From positions 107,564 to 171,563 of the forward strand of contig JAMPIE010000001.1 of NCBI GenBank assembly GCA_023663135.1: a stretch of 64,000 bases of DNA. Reading direction: 5' to 3'. The stretch is from Alloprevotella sp. GTDB lineage: Bacteria; Bacteroidota; Bacteroidia; Bacteroidales; Muribaculaceae. This document shows, piece by piece, positions 45,790 through 55,000 of the stretch (its first letter is position 1; each line of letters starts with the position of its first letter). Under the pieces are notes generated by a model. It had not been told where the DNA came from. It worked only from the letters and a program-made list of their open reading frames with translations, and searched no databases. A program made the position numbers and the translations under genes.

Positions 45790-47637
45790 TCACTGCTGCG
45801 GGCCAACGGATTGCATCTTCACCAGACGCGCATAATGGCCGTTTAGGGCAATAAGCTCGTCGTGAGTGCCATGCTCGATAATTTCTCCGTCGCTCACGAC
45901 GCATATCTGCGAGGCATTGCGGATGGTTGACAGGCGATGGGCTATGACGATGGTGGTGCGTGAGGCCATCAGCCGCTCTAAGGCTTCTTGTACGAGGCGT
46001 TCGCTCTCTGAGTCGAGGGCCGAGGTGGCTTCGTCGAGGATGAGGATAGGCGGGTTTTTGAGGATGGCGCGGGCAATGGAGAGGCGCTGGCGCTGTCCGC
46101 CTGATAGGCGACATCCGCGGTCGCCTATCACGGTGTCATATCCCTCCTCGGTGGCTGTGATGAAGTCGTGGGCATTGGCTATCTTCGCGGCCTCGATTAC
46201 CTGATCGAGGGTCGCGCCCTCTACGCCAAAGGCTATATTGTTGAAGATGGTGTCGTTGAAGAGGATAGCCTCTTGATTGACGTTGCCCATGAGCGCACGG
46301 AGGTCTCTGACCCTGAGATGGCGTATGTCGATGCCGTCGATGGTGATCGAGCCGCGGTCAACGTCGTAGAAGCGGGGGAGGAGGTCGGCTAAGGTTGACT
46401 TGCCTGAGCCGCTCTGCCCCACCAAGGCCACTGTCTCGCCCGGGTGGATAGTGAGGTTGATGCCTGAGAGCACTTTCTTGCCGTCGGTATATCCAAAGTC
46501 AACGTCGCGGTAGGCTATCTCGCAGCGGGGCGTGGAAGGCAGTGTGGCAGGAGTCCCCTCCGGGTCGGCAATAGGGTTTTGGGCGCCGAGGATACGGTCT
46601 ATCCTGGTCATCGAGGCCATCCCCTTCTGGATGGCATAGGCGGCCTTTGAGAGCTCTTTGGCTGGATTGATGATGTTGTAGAAGATTATCATGTAATAGA
46701 TAAACTCGGGGGCATCGATGGCGCTCTCGCCCGAGAGAATCAGCGAGCCGCCAAACCAGAGGACGATTGCTATGGTGAGTGTGCCAAGAAACTCGCTCAT
46801 GGGGTGGGCAAGGGCTTGACGACGAGCCACTCTATTTGAGATGCGGAAGAAGCGCTGGGTCTCTTTGTGGAAGCGTGTCTCCATCTTCTGCTCGGCGTTG
46901 AAGGCCTTGACTATGCGCAGGCCGCCCAGGGTCTCTTCAATGTTGGCCATAATCTTGCCCCATTGCTGCTGCCCCTCGAGGCTCACTCGCTTGAGGCGCT
47001 TGCCTATCTTGCCCATGGCCATGCCGGCGATGGGGAGAAGGACCAGGACAAAGAGGGTCAACTGCCAGGAGAGGGCTATCATTGTGGCCAGGCACACGAT
47101 GATCATCACGGGGTTTTTGAAGAGCATGTCAAGCGAGGCCATGATGGAGGTCTCTATCTCGGTGACGTCGGAGCTCATGCGGGCCATGACGTCGCCTTTG
47201 CTCTCGGCAGTGAAAAACCCTATGGGGAGGCGGAGAATGCGGTCATACATCGTGTTGCGTATGTCGCGCACCACGCCCGAGCGTATCGGCACGAGATAGT
47301 AAGAGCTCAAGAAGGTGGCTCCGGTCTTTAGGGCGGTCATCACCACGAGGGCACCCGCCAGTAGGGCGAGGGTGTTGCCGGGTCCCCAGGCGGCTATGGC
47401 TTCTTGGGTGTAGTAGTAAAAGTTGTTGATGGCCACATCTTTGAGCGAGGCATCGCCAATAGACATGAGCTGATATCCCGTCTCTCTGATCTTGAAGAGC
47501 ATCTCGAGGATGGGGATGATTATGGCAAAGGAGAAAAGAGTGAGGATGGCCGCAAGAATGTTGAAGATGATGTTGAGGGCCAGGTATTTTTTATATGGCG
47601 GTACGAAGCGCCGGAGGAGTTTCCAGAAGTCGCCCAT
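45790..47637 (-). CDS. ABC transporter, MsbA-like fused permease/ATPase
   Basis: The 615-residue half-transporter starts MGDFWKLLRRFVPPYKKYLA, has six membrane helices (to about residue 340) and an ATPase domain with Walker A VGQSGSGKSTLADLL, signature LSGGQRQRLSIARAIL and Walker B ILILDEATSALDSESE. Such proteins export lipids such as lipid A-core, or drugs; being in an envelope-glycan region favours a lipid or glycolipid. The frame extends to 47718, but the ATG at 47637 matches the family start. It lies 23 bases after the DUF4491 gene and is followed by a convergent terminator. Confidence 0.93.
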   Translation of the reverse strand: MGDFWKLLRRFVPPYKKYLALNIIFNILAAILTLFSFAIIIPILEMLFKIRETGYQLMSIGDASLKDVAINNFYYYTQEAIAAWGPGNTLALLAGALVVMTALKTGATFLSSYYLVPIRSGVVRDIRNTMYDRILRLPIGFFTAESKGDVMARMSSDVTEIETSIMASLDMLFKNPVMIIVCLATMIALSWQLTLFVLVLLPIAGMAMGKIGKRLKRVSLEGQQQWGKIMANIEETLGGLRIVKAFNAEQKMETRFHKETQRFFRISNRVARRQALAHPMSEFLGTLTIAIVLWFGGSLILSGESAIDAPEFIYYMIIFYNIINPAKELSKAAYAIQKGMASMTRIDRILGAQNPIADPEGTPATLPSTPRCEIAYRDVDFGYTDGKKVLSGINLTIHPGETVALVGQSGSGKSTLADLLPRFYDVDRGSITIDGIDIRHLRVRDLRALMGNVNQEAILFNDTIFNNIAFGVEGATLDQVIEAAKIANAHDFITATEEGYDTVIGDRGCRLSGGQRQRLSIARAILKNPPILILDEATSALDSESERLVQEALERLMASRTTIVIAHRLSTIRNASQICVVSDGEIIEHGTHDELIALNGHYARLVKMQSVGPQQ

Positions 47638-47660
47638 AGGGTGGGGGAGGGGATTAGGTG

Positions 47661-47993
47661 TTAGGCTTTGGTAGGGCTTATTGGGGCTTTTTTTCGGCGT
47701 GGATTGGAGGGAAACCATCCGCGCGCCACTCTCTTCTCTTGGTCAAAGATCTCTTTGATGGTCCAAAAAGATGAGAAGCCGGCTACGGCGAGCGTTGCGC
47801 TCCAGAAGGTGGAGCTCACGGCTACGGAGGCACCGCAGGCAATAAGCCCGAGGATGAGAAACCACCACCAGCACGTCGTGCCGAAATGGTAGTGGCATTT
47901 GATCACCACCGGGTGGAAGACTCCGATGGTGATGAACGCCATGGCCCCGATGGCGAGGCCCATGAGATTATGATTGAGTAATAGATTGGTCAT
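47661..47993 (-). CDS. DUF4491 family small membrane protein
   Basis: The 110-residue protein has three hydrophobic segments (around residues 11-25, 39-53 and 56-75) and the pattern NLMGLAIGAMAFITIGVFHP, VIKCHYHFGTTCWW, and FSSFWTIKEIFDQEKRVARG, which fits the Bacteroidales DUF4491 family of unknown function. The basic C-terminus (NPRRKKAPISP) is probably cytoplasmic. It lies between the TPM-domain gene (39 bases before it) and the MsbA-like transporter (23 bases after its stop), in the same run. Confidence 0.8.
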   Translation of the reverse strand: MTNLLLNHNLMGLAIGAMAFITIGVFHPVVIKCHYHFGTTCWWWFLILGLIACGASVAVSSTFWSATLAVAGFSSFWTIKEIFDQEKRVARGWFPSNPRRKKAPISPTKA

Positions 47994-48032
47994 TAGGAGA
48001 TAGGTGATAAATGATTTGACGGGGACGTAACC

Positions 48033-49289
48033 TTACCAGGAACCGGAGGCACCGCCTCCCATGGTGGACCCACCGCCAAATGAGCCGCCTGAGAAGCCGC
48101 CGCCTCCCCCTCCGCCGAAGCCTCTGCCGGGGATGATCACTATGGGGGGAGTGGCAACTTTGGCAATGGTGTAAGGTATATCCTTGCGGTGGCCGCAGGC
48201 GTGGCATAGGTAGGAGCGCACTCCGCGCCCTTCGCTCCGCTCTGTGGGGCGCACGAGGGTGCGGTTGCCGGCAAGGGCCATTGCGCGTGCACCGCAATGG
48301 TCGCAGACGGTATATTGCTTGGCTTTGTTTACGTAGGGGATGATGTCGGTCTCGCCACATTGAGGGCAGAGCCACACGTCGTAGTCAATGGAGTTGAGGC
48401 GCTCCTCGGCGTCTTGCGAGGGGGTGAGATAGGCGTTATCGGCCTCTTCGTCGAGGCGATGCATCTTATGATTGCAGTTGGGGCATAGGCGCGGTCGCTT
48501 GCGGATGCGATTCATGCGCCAGAGCAAGATGATAAGACCAATGACGGGGGCACCAAGGCAGAGGACGGTGAAGAAGAGCGCGGGCAGGCGGAGCTTCTCA
48601 AGGGCGATGTAGGCCTTCTGTGGGTCTTTGTTGCGACCGGCGAGAAGGACAATGAGAAGGAGCGCTCCGCCTACTACAAGTGACATCTTGACATACCATG
48701 AGAAGAAGGCGTCGGAGTCAAAGTCGCTCTGGCGGGCTCGGCTGTCGTTGGCATGCCGGCTGCGCAGCTCCTCAGCATATTTAGGGTCGGTGGCTACCTT
48801 GACCACCTCGCCGGTGGCCGCTATGATGCCGCCGTCATAGTCTCCCTCCTTGAAGCGGGGAAACATCACATTGCGCAAGATGCGGCCGGCGATGATGTCG
48901 GGCAAGGGGCCTTCCATTCCTTGACCGGTGCGTATCACGGCGTGGCGGCTGTCGCGCGCAATGAGGATAAGGACTCCGTTGTCGTTGTCTTCTTTCCCTA
49001 TCCCCCACTCCTCAAAGAGGTCGGTGGCAAAGCCGTCGATGTCGTCGGGGGTGTCGATGTCGGCCACTGCCACGACGGCAATCTCGGCCGACGACTGCTC
49101 CCAGGCTTGGGCGAGCATCTGATTGAGCTTGGCCTCGGCCTCGGGGGAGAGCACTCCGTCGGGGTTGGAGACGTAGCGAGTGCGGTCGGCGACATGGACA
49201 TTGGGGATTTCGTCCACCGACCGGCCGGCGGCCATAGCCGGGAGAGTGAGGATAAGGAATAGTAGCAGATGGAGCAGATGGCGTGTCAT
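48033..49289 (-). CDS. TPM-domain membrane protein (YgcG-like) with zinc ribbons
   Basis: The 418-residue protein has a signal peptide (HLLHLLLFLILTLPAMAAG), a TPM domain (about residues 35-165, with YVSNPDGVLSPEAEAKLNQM and FEEWGIGKEDNDNGVLILIA), membrane helices near 205-225 and 240-260, then two zinc-ribbon-like cysteine sets (CPNCNHKM, LCPQCGE and CDHCGA, CHACGH) and a Gly-Ser tail ending GGGASGSW. TPM proteins act in membrane-protein maintenance; their biochemistry is unclear. The ATG at 49289 begins at the signal peptide and overlaps the preceding GT4 stop by four bases. Confidence 0.88.
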   Translation of the reverse strand: MTRHLLHLLLFLILTLPAMAAGRSVDEIPNVHVADRTRYVSNPDGVLSPEAEAKLNQMLAQAWEQSSAEIAVVAVADIDTPDDIDGFATDLFEEWGIGKEDNDNGVLILIARDSRHAVIRTGQGMEGPLPDIIAGRILRNVMFPRFKEGDYDGGIIAATGEVVKVATDPKYAEELRSRHANDSRARQSDFDSDAFFSWYVKMSLVVGGALLLIVLLAGRNKDPQKAYIALEKLRLPALFFTVLCLGAPVIGLIILLWRMNRIRKRPRLCPNCNHKMHRLDEEADNAYLTPSQDAEERLNSIDYDVWLCPQCGETDIIPYVNKAKQYTVCDHCGARAMALAGNRTLVRPTERSEGRGVRSYLCHACGHRKDIPYTIAKVATPPIVIIPGRGFGGGGGGGFSGGSFGGGSTMGGGASGSW

Positions 49290-50500
49290 AAGAGTCGTTC
49301 CAGTAAGTCGAGGTGAGCCTTGGCGGAGAAACGGCATAGAGCCTCTTGGGATATAGCCTGATGGTTCCAGGTGGTGGCCATCCCGCGGCGGATGGCGTCG
49401 GCGAGCGAGCCCGGCGTGAAGGGGTCGAATAGTAAACCTGATGAGGAGGTGATTAGTTCAGGAATACCGCCTATATTAGAACCTATAACTGGAGTGCCTA
49501 AGGACAAGGATTCTATTATGCTTAGAGGATTGTTTTCATACCATTGAGAGGGACAAATTAGAAGATTTGCCTCAACAATTGCATGAGATATTTCCGATGC
49601 GGTTCTATGGCCATGAAAACAAATTGATGGGTGTTTGCCATATTCCGCTCGGAGTGAAGCTTCCATTGGACCTGCGCCGAAGATTTCAAGACTGAGTGAA
49701 GGATTTTGAATAGATATATATTCCTCTAACAGTAGTATAAGTCCTTTCTCATTAGAAAGACGACCGACATAAAGCAATCGACCATTATTCCTTTTATTAG
49801 TAATGTCAATTGACCCAAGTATAGATGTCTTAACCTCATCTAAGGCATTGCACACAACGGCTGTCTTTTTATTTGGAATTCCGGCCTTATGAAGTATGGA
49901 TGCCATAAATGAGCTTGGGCATATGAAAGTATCGGTAACATTAATTAGCGATGGTCTATTCCATATAAAAGCCTCTATTTTAGCCGCAACAGACTGAAGT
50001 AGACTACCCTTCATGCAATGTTTTTTAATGACTTGCATTGGTTTGGATATACAATCTGTGCAGATGTTCCCAGCTGAATCAAGGCAGTTGTAGGCGGGGC
50101 AGACGAGCTTATAGTCGTGCATAGTCCAGAGGGTGCGGCAGCCCGCTTGCTTTGCCATGCCTATGATGATGGGGGAGAGGTAGGAGTGGATGTTGTGGAA
50201 GTGGACGGTGTCGGGGCGGAAGCGGCGCAGCGCCTCGGCAAAGGAGGCTTTGACATCTCCAAGCCCCATCATGCGACCCATGGCGCGGAGCTTGGCGGGC
50301 AGGGGGCCGGCAAAGTCAACGCGTGGGGCGAAGGTGTCGGCCAAGGGGAGGGAGGGAAGATTGTCGGGATAGTCCATGCCCCATAGCTCCACCTCATGCC
50401 CGGCGCGGCGCAAGAGCTCAGCCTCGGAGAGAGCCACGATGCAGTCGCCTCCGCGAGGATAGAGAAATTTGTTGACTATCAGTATCCGCTTTTTGGCCAT
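49286..50500 (-). CDS. Glycosyltransferase family 4, with AT-rich interior
   Basis: The 404-residue GT-B enzyme starts MAKKRILIVNKFLYPRGGDC and has VHFHNIHSYLSPIIIGMAKQ, LWTMHDYKLVCPAYNC, NGRLLYVGRLSNEKGL and the donor-site NPLSIIESLSLGTPVIGS with its Glu. It adds a sugar to a surface glycan. The DNA for residues about 133-356 (roughly 49430-50100) is much richer in A and T than either end, so the gene appears to be a mosaic. The ATG at 50500 is used; the frame upstream to 50638 lacks family features. Confidence 0.92.
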   Translation of the reverse strand: MAKKRILIVNKFLYPRGGDCIVALSEAELLRRAGHEVELWGMDYPDNLPSLPLADTFAPRVDFAGPLPAKLRAMGRMMGLGDVKASFAEALRRFRPDTVHFHNIHSYLSPIIIGMAKQAGCRTLWTMHDYKLVCPAYNCLDSAGNICTDCISKPMQVIKKHCMKGSLLQSVAAKIEAFIWNRPSLINVTDTFICPSSFMASILHKAGIPNKKTAVVCNALDEVKTSILGSIDITNKRNNGRLLYVGRLSNEKGLILLLEEYISIQNPSLSLEIFGAGPMEASLRAEYGKHPSICFHGHRTASEISHAIVEANLLICPSQWYENNPLSIIESLSLGTPVIGSNIGGIPELITSSSGLLFDPFTPGSLADAIRRGMATTWNHQAISQEALCRFSAKAHLDLLERLL

Positions 50501-50522
50501 GGGGTTGGAGATTGAGAAAAGA

Positions 50523-51323
50523 TTATAGTTGGGTGTGTGTGGGTAATTTGTCGAGGTCGGGGAGTGACTTCCAGTTGCCGTAGATGCGGGTGAGGTAGGC
50601 GTCGACGTTGCCGGGGGCGGGGAAGCGGTGGCCTTCAAACTCTATGTCGGAGAGGGGGAAGATGTCGGTCGATCTCCTTGGCCTGGGGAATGTGGAGGGG
50701 AAGAGGTGACGGAGCCGCTGGCCGGGGTTGAGTGGCTGGACAAGGCGGTTGAGGCCGCTGAGACCGGCCATGAGCAGATTGTGGAGGCTTCTAACAATGG
50801 GGCTGAAGGGCTTGCCATGGCTCTTGTTGACGGCTATTGCGCTCCAATAGGCGAGTTTGCCTGAGGCCATGTGAAGCAGACGGGAGGTTGATGGTCCGAT
50901 GGGGAGTATGTCAATGAAGATGCCGTTGAAGCGGTAGTGGGCTTCAAGCTGAGGGTCGGTGCTCTTGATGGGTATCTGCTCGTTGCGCACTTTGGCCAGA
51001 CTCAAGAGAAACATAGGGTCGGTCAGCGAGTTTTGGATGACATATCCCTCAGGAAGCTCGCGTGGGGCAATGGAGCAGAATCGACGGTAGTCAACGGCGA
51101 GCATCTCAATGTCGAGGTCATCGTCCCAGGGGATGAAGCCGCCATGGCGGGCTGCGCCAATCAGTGTGCCTGAGCTAAGCCAATAGGTGATGTCGTGGCG
51201 GCGGCAGATGGAGTCGACAACGAGGAGTATGTCGAGCATCCTCAGCTGCATCTGCCTGAGCGGTGAGCCGTCGGGGCAGAAGCGGAGGCGAAGCGATTGG
51301 TTAAGGTCGGGGTCGATGAGCAT
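50523..51323 (-). CDS. licD: LicD family phosphotransferase
   Basis: The 266-residue protein has the LicD core: RQMQLRMLDILLVVDSICRR, YWLSSGTLIGAARHGGFIPW and the acidic WDDDLDIEML that binds metal. LicD proteins move phosphocholine or related phospho-groups from a CDP carrier onto sugars of surface polymers. The gene just before it codes for a nucleotidyltransferase-aminotransferase fusion, which could supply the CDP-linked donor. It follows that gene by 20 bases and precedes the GT4 by 22 bases. Confidence 0.92.
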   Translation of the reverse strand: MLIDPDLNQSLRLRFCPDGSPLRQMQLRMLDILLVVDSICRRHDITYWLSSGTLIGAARHGGFIPWDDDLDIEMLAVDYRRFCSIAPRELPEGYVIQNSLTDPMFLLSLAKVRNEQIPIKSTDPQLEAHYRFNGIFIDILPIGPSTSRLLHMASGKLAYWSAIAVNKSHGKPFSPIVRSLHNLLMAGLSGLNRLVQPLNPGQRLRHLFPSTFPRPRRSTDIFPLSDIEFEGHRFPAPGNVDAYLTRIYGNWKSLPDLDKLPTHTQL

Positions 51324-51343
51324 GAGATGGCAGGAAGGGTGGG

Positions 51344-53173
51344 TTACAGTCGGTTGAGGGCGGCGAGGAGGCGGTCGTTGTCGTGGCGGTCGCGGACGGC
51401 GATGCGCACATATCGTCCCCGGGCATCTTCATTGTCAAAGCCGTGCTTTGAAGCACAGTCTTTTATGAGTATGTCGTGACTCTCAAGAAGAGCCAAGGTG
51501 AGCGAGTGGGAGTCGAAGCCTGAGGTGGGGTCGATGCGGCAGAGGAAGTAATTGGCTTCGGAGGGGATGGGCTGGAGCCAACGGATGAGCCCCAGCTCAG
51601 AGGCCATGCGGTTTCGCTCGTCGCGGATGCGGCGGCAGGCCTCGCGATAACATTGCTCATATTTGCTGAATATCTGCATGTAATATTCGGCAAGGGAGTT
51701 GATGTTCCATATGGCCACGTCGCGCTTCAGGGCTTTGATAAGGCTATGGTCGGCCGAGGCAGCCACGCCGAGTCTCAGTCCGGGCACTCCGTAGCTCTTG
51801 GATATGCTCTTGATTACAATTAGTCTTGGGTGGCTATCGAGGATGGTCTCGTCGATGAGGGTGTATGGGGAGTTGGCAAAGTCAATGAAGCTTTCGTCGA
51901 CGATGAGCCTTATGTTTGCCTCGTCGGCCCATGTTGCCAGACGCTCCATATCGGCTCGGGGGATATAGTTGCCCGAGGGGTTGTCGGGGTTGATTAGCAA
52001 GAGCCACTCCACGTGATGGGTTGTGAAGAAGTTGATGAGGTCGTCGGCCGTGTAGCTGAAGTCGAGTCCCTTGGGGCGGAAGGCCACGATGGAGTCTCGC
52101 CCGCGCCGATTGGGATATTCCTCAAAGGTGGGCTCCACGATGCCGAGGCGGCAGGTGGGGTCGGTGTGCTCCATGAGGCTCTTGATGAGCTCGGCGGCGC
52201 CATTGCCTGGGCATATATATTCGGCCCCTACGCCAAAATATTTCCCGGCCAAGAGGGCGTTGACCTCCATCCCTGAGGGGTATTGTCTGAGTAGCGATGA
52301 GAAGCGAGCCTTGAGCTCACCCTCCATGGCGGGGGTGGGAAAGTAGGGATTGACCAGGTAGCAGAAATCGAGAAGCGACGGGAATCGCCAGTAGCCTCCA
52401 TAGGTGAGCTGGAGGCGTCTCAATCGGTCCTCGCCATGGGCAAAGAGGGTCTCGGCAATGTTGAGGTCTTGGATGTCATCGATTTCATACCATCGACGGT
52501 TGCCAATATCGATGGCCTTCATCCCGGAGTTGCCTATGAAAGTGAGCACTCGGAGCACTTGCTCATAATACTCATTATTGCCCATCACCTTGATATAGGC
52601 CTCAAGGAAGGGAAGATAGGTCTTGGATGAGAATTCGCGCGAGAGCTTGTAGACGTTGACGGTCTTGTAGTAGGAGTGGGCCTCGGAGAAGTTGAGGTTG
52701 CTTCCGGCCACAAAGTGGTCAATCTGCCCGTCGGGAGTGATGGTCACCATGGTGCCATCCATCCAGGGCTCATATTTGGCCACGAGGGCAACATTGGGGT
52801 CGGGCGACAGGAGAGCCATGTCGATGATGCCGTCGGAAAAGATGAGGTCGCTCTCGATGAGGAGGGTGTCGTCGGCCTCAAGATACTCTCTGGCGAGCCA
52901 AAGGGAGTAGATGTTGTTGGTCTTGTCATACACCGGATTGTCCACATAGGCCAGGGGAAGCGAGTCGGCGTAACGCGATGCGAGGTAATTCCTGAGCTTA
53001 TTGCCCTCATAGCCGGTGACAATCACGATGCGGTCGAGCGGGAGCGATGCAAGTTGGGCGAGAAGCCTGTCAATGAGCTTCTCGCCGTCAACCTCCACCA
53101 TGCACTTGGTGTTGTCGGCCGTGAGCCGGCGGAGCCGCTTGCCCATGCCGGCGGCAAGGATTATTGCCTGCAT
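51344..53173 (-). CDS. Bifunctional nucleotidyltransferase / PLP-dependent aminotransferase
   Basis: The 609-residue fusion has an N-terminal LicC-like sugar or alcohol-phosphate nucleotidyltransferase (residues 1-235; ILAAGMGKRLRRLTADNTKC, VDNPVYDKTNNIYSLWL, LIESDLIF) and a C-terminal class I/II aminotransferase (about 280-609; ECP-like YICPGNGAAELI, INPDNPSGNYIP, Asp in LIVDESF at 426, PLP Lys 459 in SISKSYGVPGLRLG). The first half would make a CDP-activated phospho-compound; the second half may make the amino-alcohol part by transamination or decarboxylation, as in HisC/CobD relatives. It sits right before licD. The exact compound is unknown. Confidence 0.85.
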   Translation of the reverse strand: MQAIILAAGMGKRLRRLTADNTKCMVEVDGEKLIDRLLAQLASLPLDRIVIVTGYEGNKLRNYLASRYADSLPLAYVDNPVYDKTNNIYSLWLAREYLEADDTLLIESDLIFSDGIIDMALLSPDPNVALVAKYEPWMDGTMVTITPDGQIDHFVAGSNLNFSEAHSYYKTVNVYKLSREFSSKTYLPFLEAYIKVMGNNEYYEQVLRVLTFIGNSGMKAIDIGNRRWYEIDDIQDLNIAETLFAHGEDRLRRLQLTYGGYWRFPSLLDFCYLVNPYFPTPAMEGELKARFSSLLRQYPSGMEVNALLAGKYFGVGAEYICPGNGAAELIKSLMEHTDPTCRLGIVEPTFEEYPNRRGRDSIVAFRPKGLDFSYTADDLINFFTTHHVEWLLLINPDNPSGNYIPRADMERLATWADEANIRLIVDESFIDFANSPYTLIDETILDSHPRLIVIKSISKSYGVPGLRLGVAASADHSLIKALKRDVAIWNINSLAEYYMQIFSKYEQCYREACRRIRDERNRMASELGLIRWLQPIPSEANYFLCRIDPTSGFDSHSLTLALLESHDILIKDCASKHGFDNEDARGRYVRIAVRDRHDNDRLLAALNRL

Positions 53174-53192
53174 TTCCGGGTGGATGAATGAG

Positions 53193-54905
53193 TTAGTTGG
53201 CCTTTACTTTCTTCAGGGCCTTTTGCTTGATAGTCACTGGATATTTCTCGCGAAGGGAGGCCACCCAGGCCTCTTCGAGGGCTTTCTGATAGTCGGCAGT
53301 GACAGAGCCGTTGACATCGGCGGGCTCTTCGGGAGAGTCGATTATGCGGCCGTCAAAGGTGGCATAGTAGGCCCATTTGGGATTGTCGGCGGGCTTGTCG
53401 CCGTTGAAGGCAAGATGGTCTATGATGGGGTTTTCGCCCTTGGCCGAGAGGACGCGCTCGATGCGCACGTCTGTGCCATACTTGGCGCGGAGGGCGGTGG
53501 CGCGGTCGGCCGGGGCTATGGTGTCGGTCGAGGCTGAGAGCCATTGATGTGCTTCCTGTCCCAATGAGTCGGTCTTGGCTATGAGCACATATCCTTTGTA
53601 GACGGGGGCGTCGAAGGTGTAGCGCGAGCGGTTGGCTTCAAAGAAGGCTTTGAGCCCTTCTTTGTCGGCTGCGGCGCGTCCCCACACTTCGGTGTTGCTC
53701 ATCTCGTAGAGGAGCATGCCGTCGCGATATTCGTTGAGCAGATTGCGGTAGTCGCGGTGGAGCGAGGGGAGGGCGTCGGTGGCGGCGCGGAGCACCTCCT
53801 CGTCTGTGGCGCCGGCCAGTGCGGGGCGCTCGGCGCGGAACTTGGCCAGGAAGCGGGCCTGGGGGAGCTTGTCGCGCCCGTCCATCTGCATGATGGCCTT
53901 GATCTGGCGGTCGGTCTCCTCGTTGGGCTCGGTGGCGCGACGCTCTTCGCAGAGGATGATGTGGTAGCCAAAGGCGGTGGTGACTATGTCGGATAGCTCG
54001 CCGGGCTTGAGGGCCATGGCGGCGGTCTCAAACTCGGGCACCATCATGCCGGGGCCAAACCAAGGGAGGTCGCCGCCTGAGCGTTGTCCGGCCGGCTCAT
54101 CGGTCTCGGCCTTGGCAAGCTCAATGAAGTCGGCTCCCTGGCGTAGCAGGGCGTGGATGGAGTCGATTTGCTGACGCTTGAGGGCAGCCTCGGTCTCGCT
54201 CAGGCCGCGGGTCATCTTTAGGATGTGGCGGCAGTGGGTCTGTCCGGGGTCGGCCTGGCGGGCGTTGACCTTGATGATATGAGTGCCAAACTGAGTGTCA
54301 AAGGGCGCGGAAATTTCACCTACAGGGGTGTTATAAGCCATATCTTCAAAGGAATAGGGATAGCGGGCGGCGGTGATGAAGCCCATGCGCCCCTCGCGGG
54401 AGGCGGTGCCCTGGTCAACGGAGTAGACGGCGGCTAAGGCACCGAAGTCGGCCCCGGCCTTCAGCTCGTTGTAGACTGAGTCGATTCGGCTCTTGGGGGT
54501 GCCGGGGGCAAACATTATGTGGCTCACATCGACATTGTCGGCGAGGTGGGAGCGGGCGGCGGCCATGAGCGAGTCGGCCATCTGTGTGTCGGTGAGGTAA
54601 GGGGCGGCTATCTCATCGCGATAGCCCTCAAACTCGCTGCGGAAGGCCTGGGTGGTGTCAATGCCGGCTGCTTCGGCGGCGGCCACCTTGAGCTTGTAGT
54701 TGACAAACATGTCGACATACTCGTCGAGGGTCTGAGGCTCCACTTGCTGGGAGGCGTTTTTATGATAGAGGTATTCAAACTCGCTGAGGGTCACATCCTT
54801 TCCGGCGATGGTCATCACCACGGGGTCGACCGGCTGTTTCTTGGCATAGAGCCCGATGCCCATGGAGGCAGCGAGGGTAAGTGAGAGAAGAGCGCGTAAA
54901 TGCAT
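53193..54905 (-). CDS. Periplasmic peptidyl-prolyl isomerase with two parvulin domains (SurA/PpiD-like)
   Basis: The 570-residue protein has a signal peptide (LRALLSLTLAASMGIGLYA), an N-terminal chaperone part (VNYKLKVAAAEAAGID), then two parvulin domains: one around ADNVDVSHIMFAPGTPKSRI to FGTHIIKVNA, the other around THCRHILKMTRGL to FGYHIILCEE. It helps fold outer-membrane proteins in the periplasm. The ATG at 54905 starts the signal peptide; the longer frame to 54956 adds nothing conserved. Its presence between Wzz and the fusion enzyme suggests it may help assemble the polysaccharide export machinery, but this is inference. Confidence 0.92.
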   Translation of the reverse strand: MHLRALLSLTLAASMGIGLYAKKQPVDPVVMTIAGKDVTLSEFEYLYHKNASQQVEPQTLDEYVDMFVNYKLKVAAAEAAGIDTTQAFRSEFEGYRDEIAAPYLTDTQMADSLMAAARSHLADNVDVSHIMFAPGTPKSRIDSVYNELKAGADFGALAAVYSVDQGTASREGRMGFITAARYPYSFEDMAYNTPVGEISAPFDTQFGTHIIKVNARQADPGQTHCRHILKMTRGLSETEAALKRQQIDSIHALLRQGADFIELAKAETDEPAGQRSGGDLPWFGPGMMVPEFETAAMALKPGELSDIVTTAFGYHIILCEERRATEPNEETDRQIKAIMQMDGRDKLPQARFLAKFRAERPALAGATDEEVLRAATDALPSLHRDYRNLLNEYRDGMLLYEMSNTEVWGRAAADKEGLKAFFEANRSRYTFDAPVYKGYVLIAKTDSLGQEAHQWLSASTDTIAPADRATALRAKYGTDVRIERVLSAKGENPIIDHLAFNGDKPADNPKWAYYATFDGRIIDSPEEPADVNGSVTADYQKALEEAWVASLREKYPVTIKQKALKKVKAN

Positions 54906-55000
54906 TCTGGTCAAATGAGTGTCGTTTAGGTTAGTGTGGCTGCGGGAGGTCGACACGATGATGTGTCTCAGGCAGTCATAGGTAATAACGCCGGAGAGGC

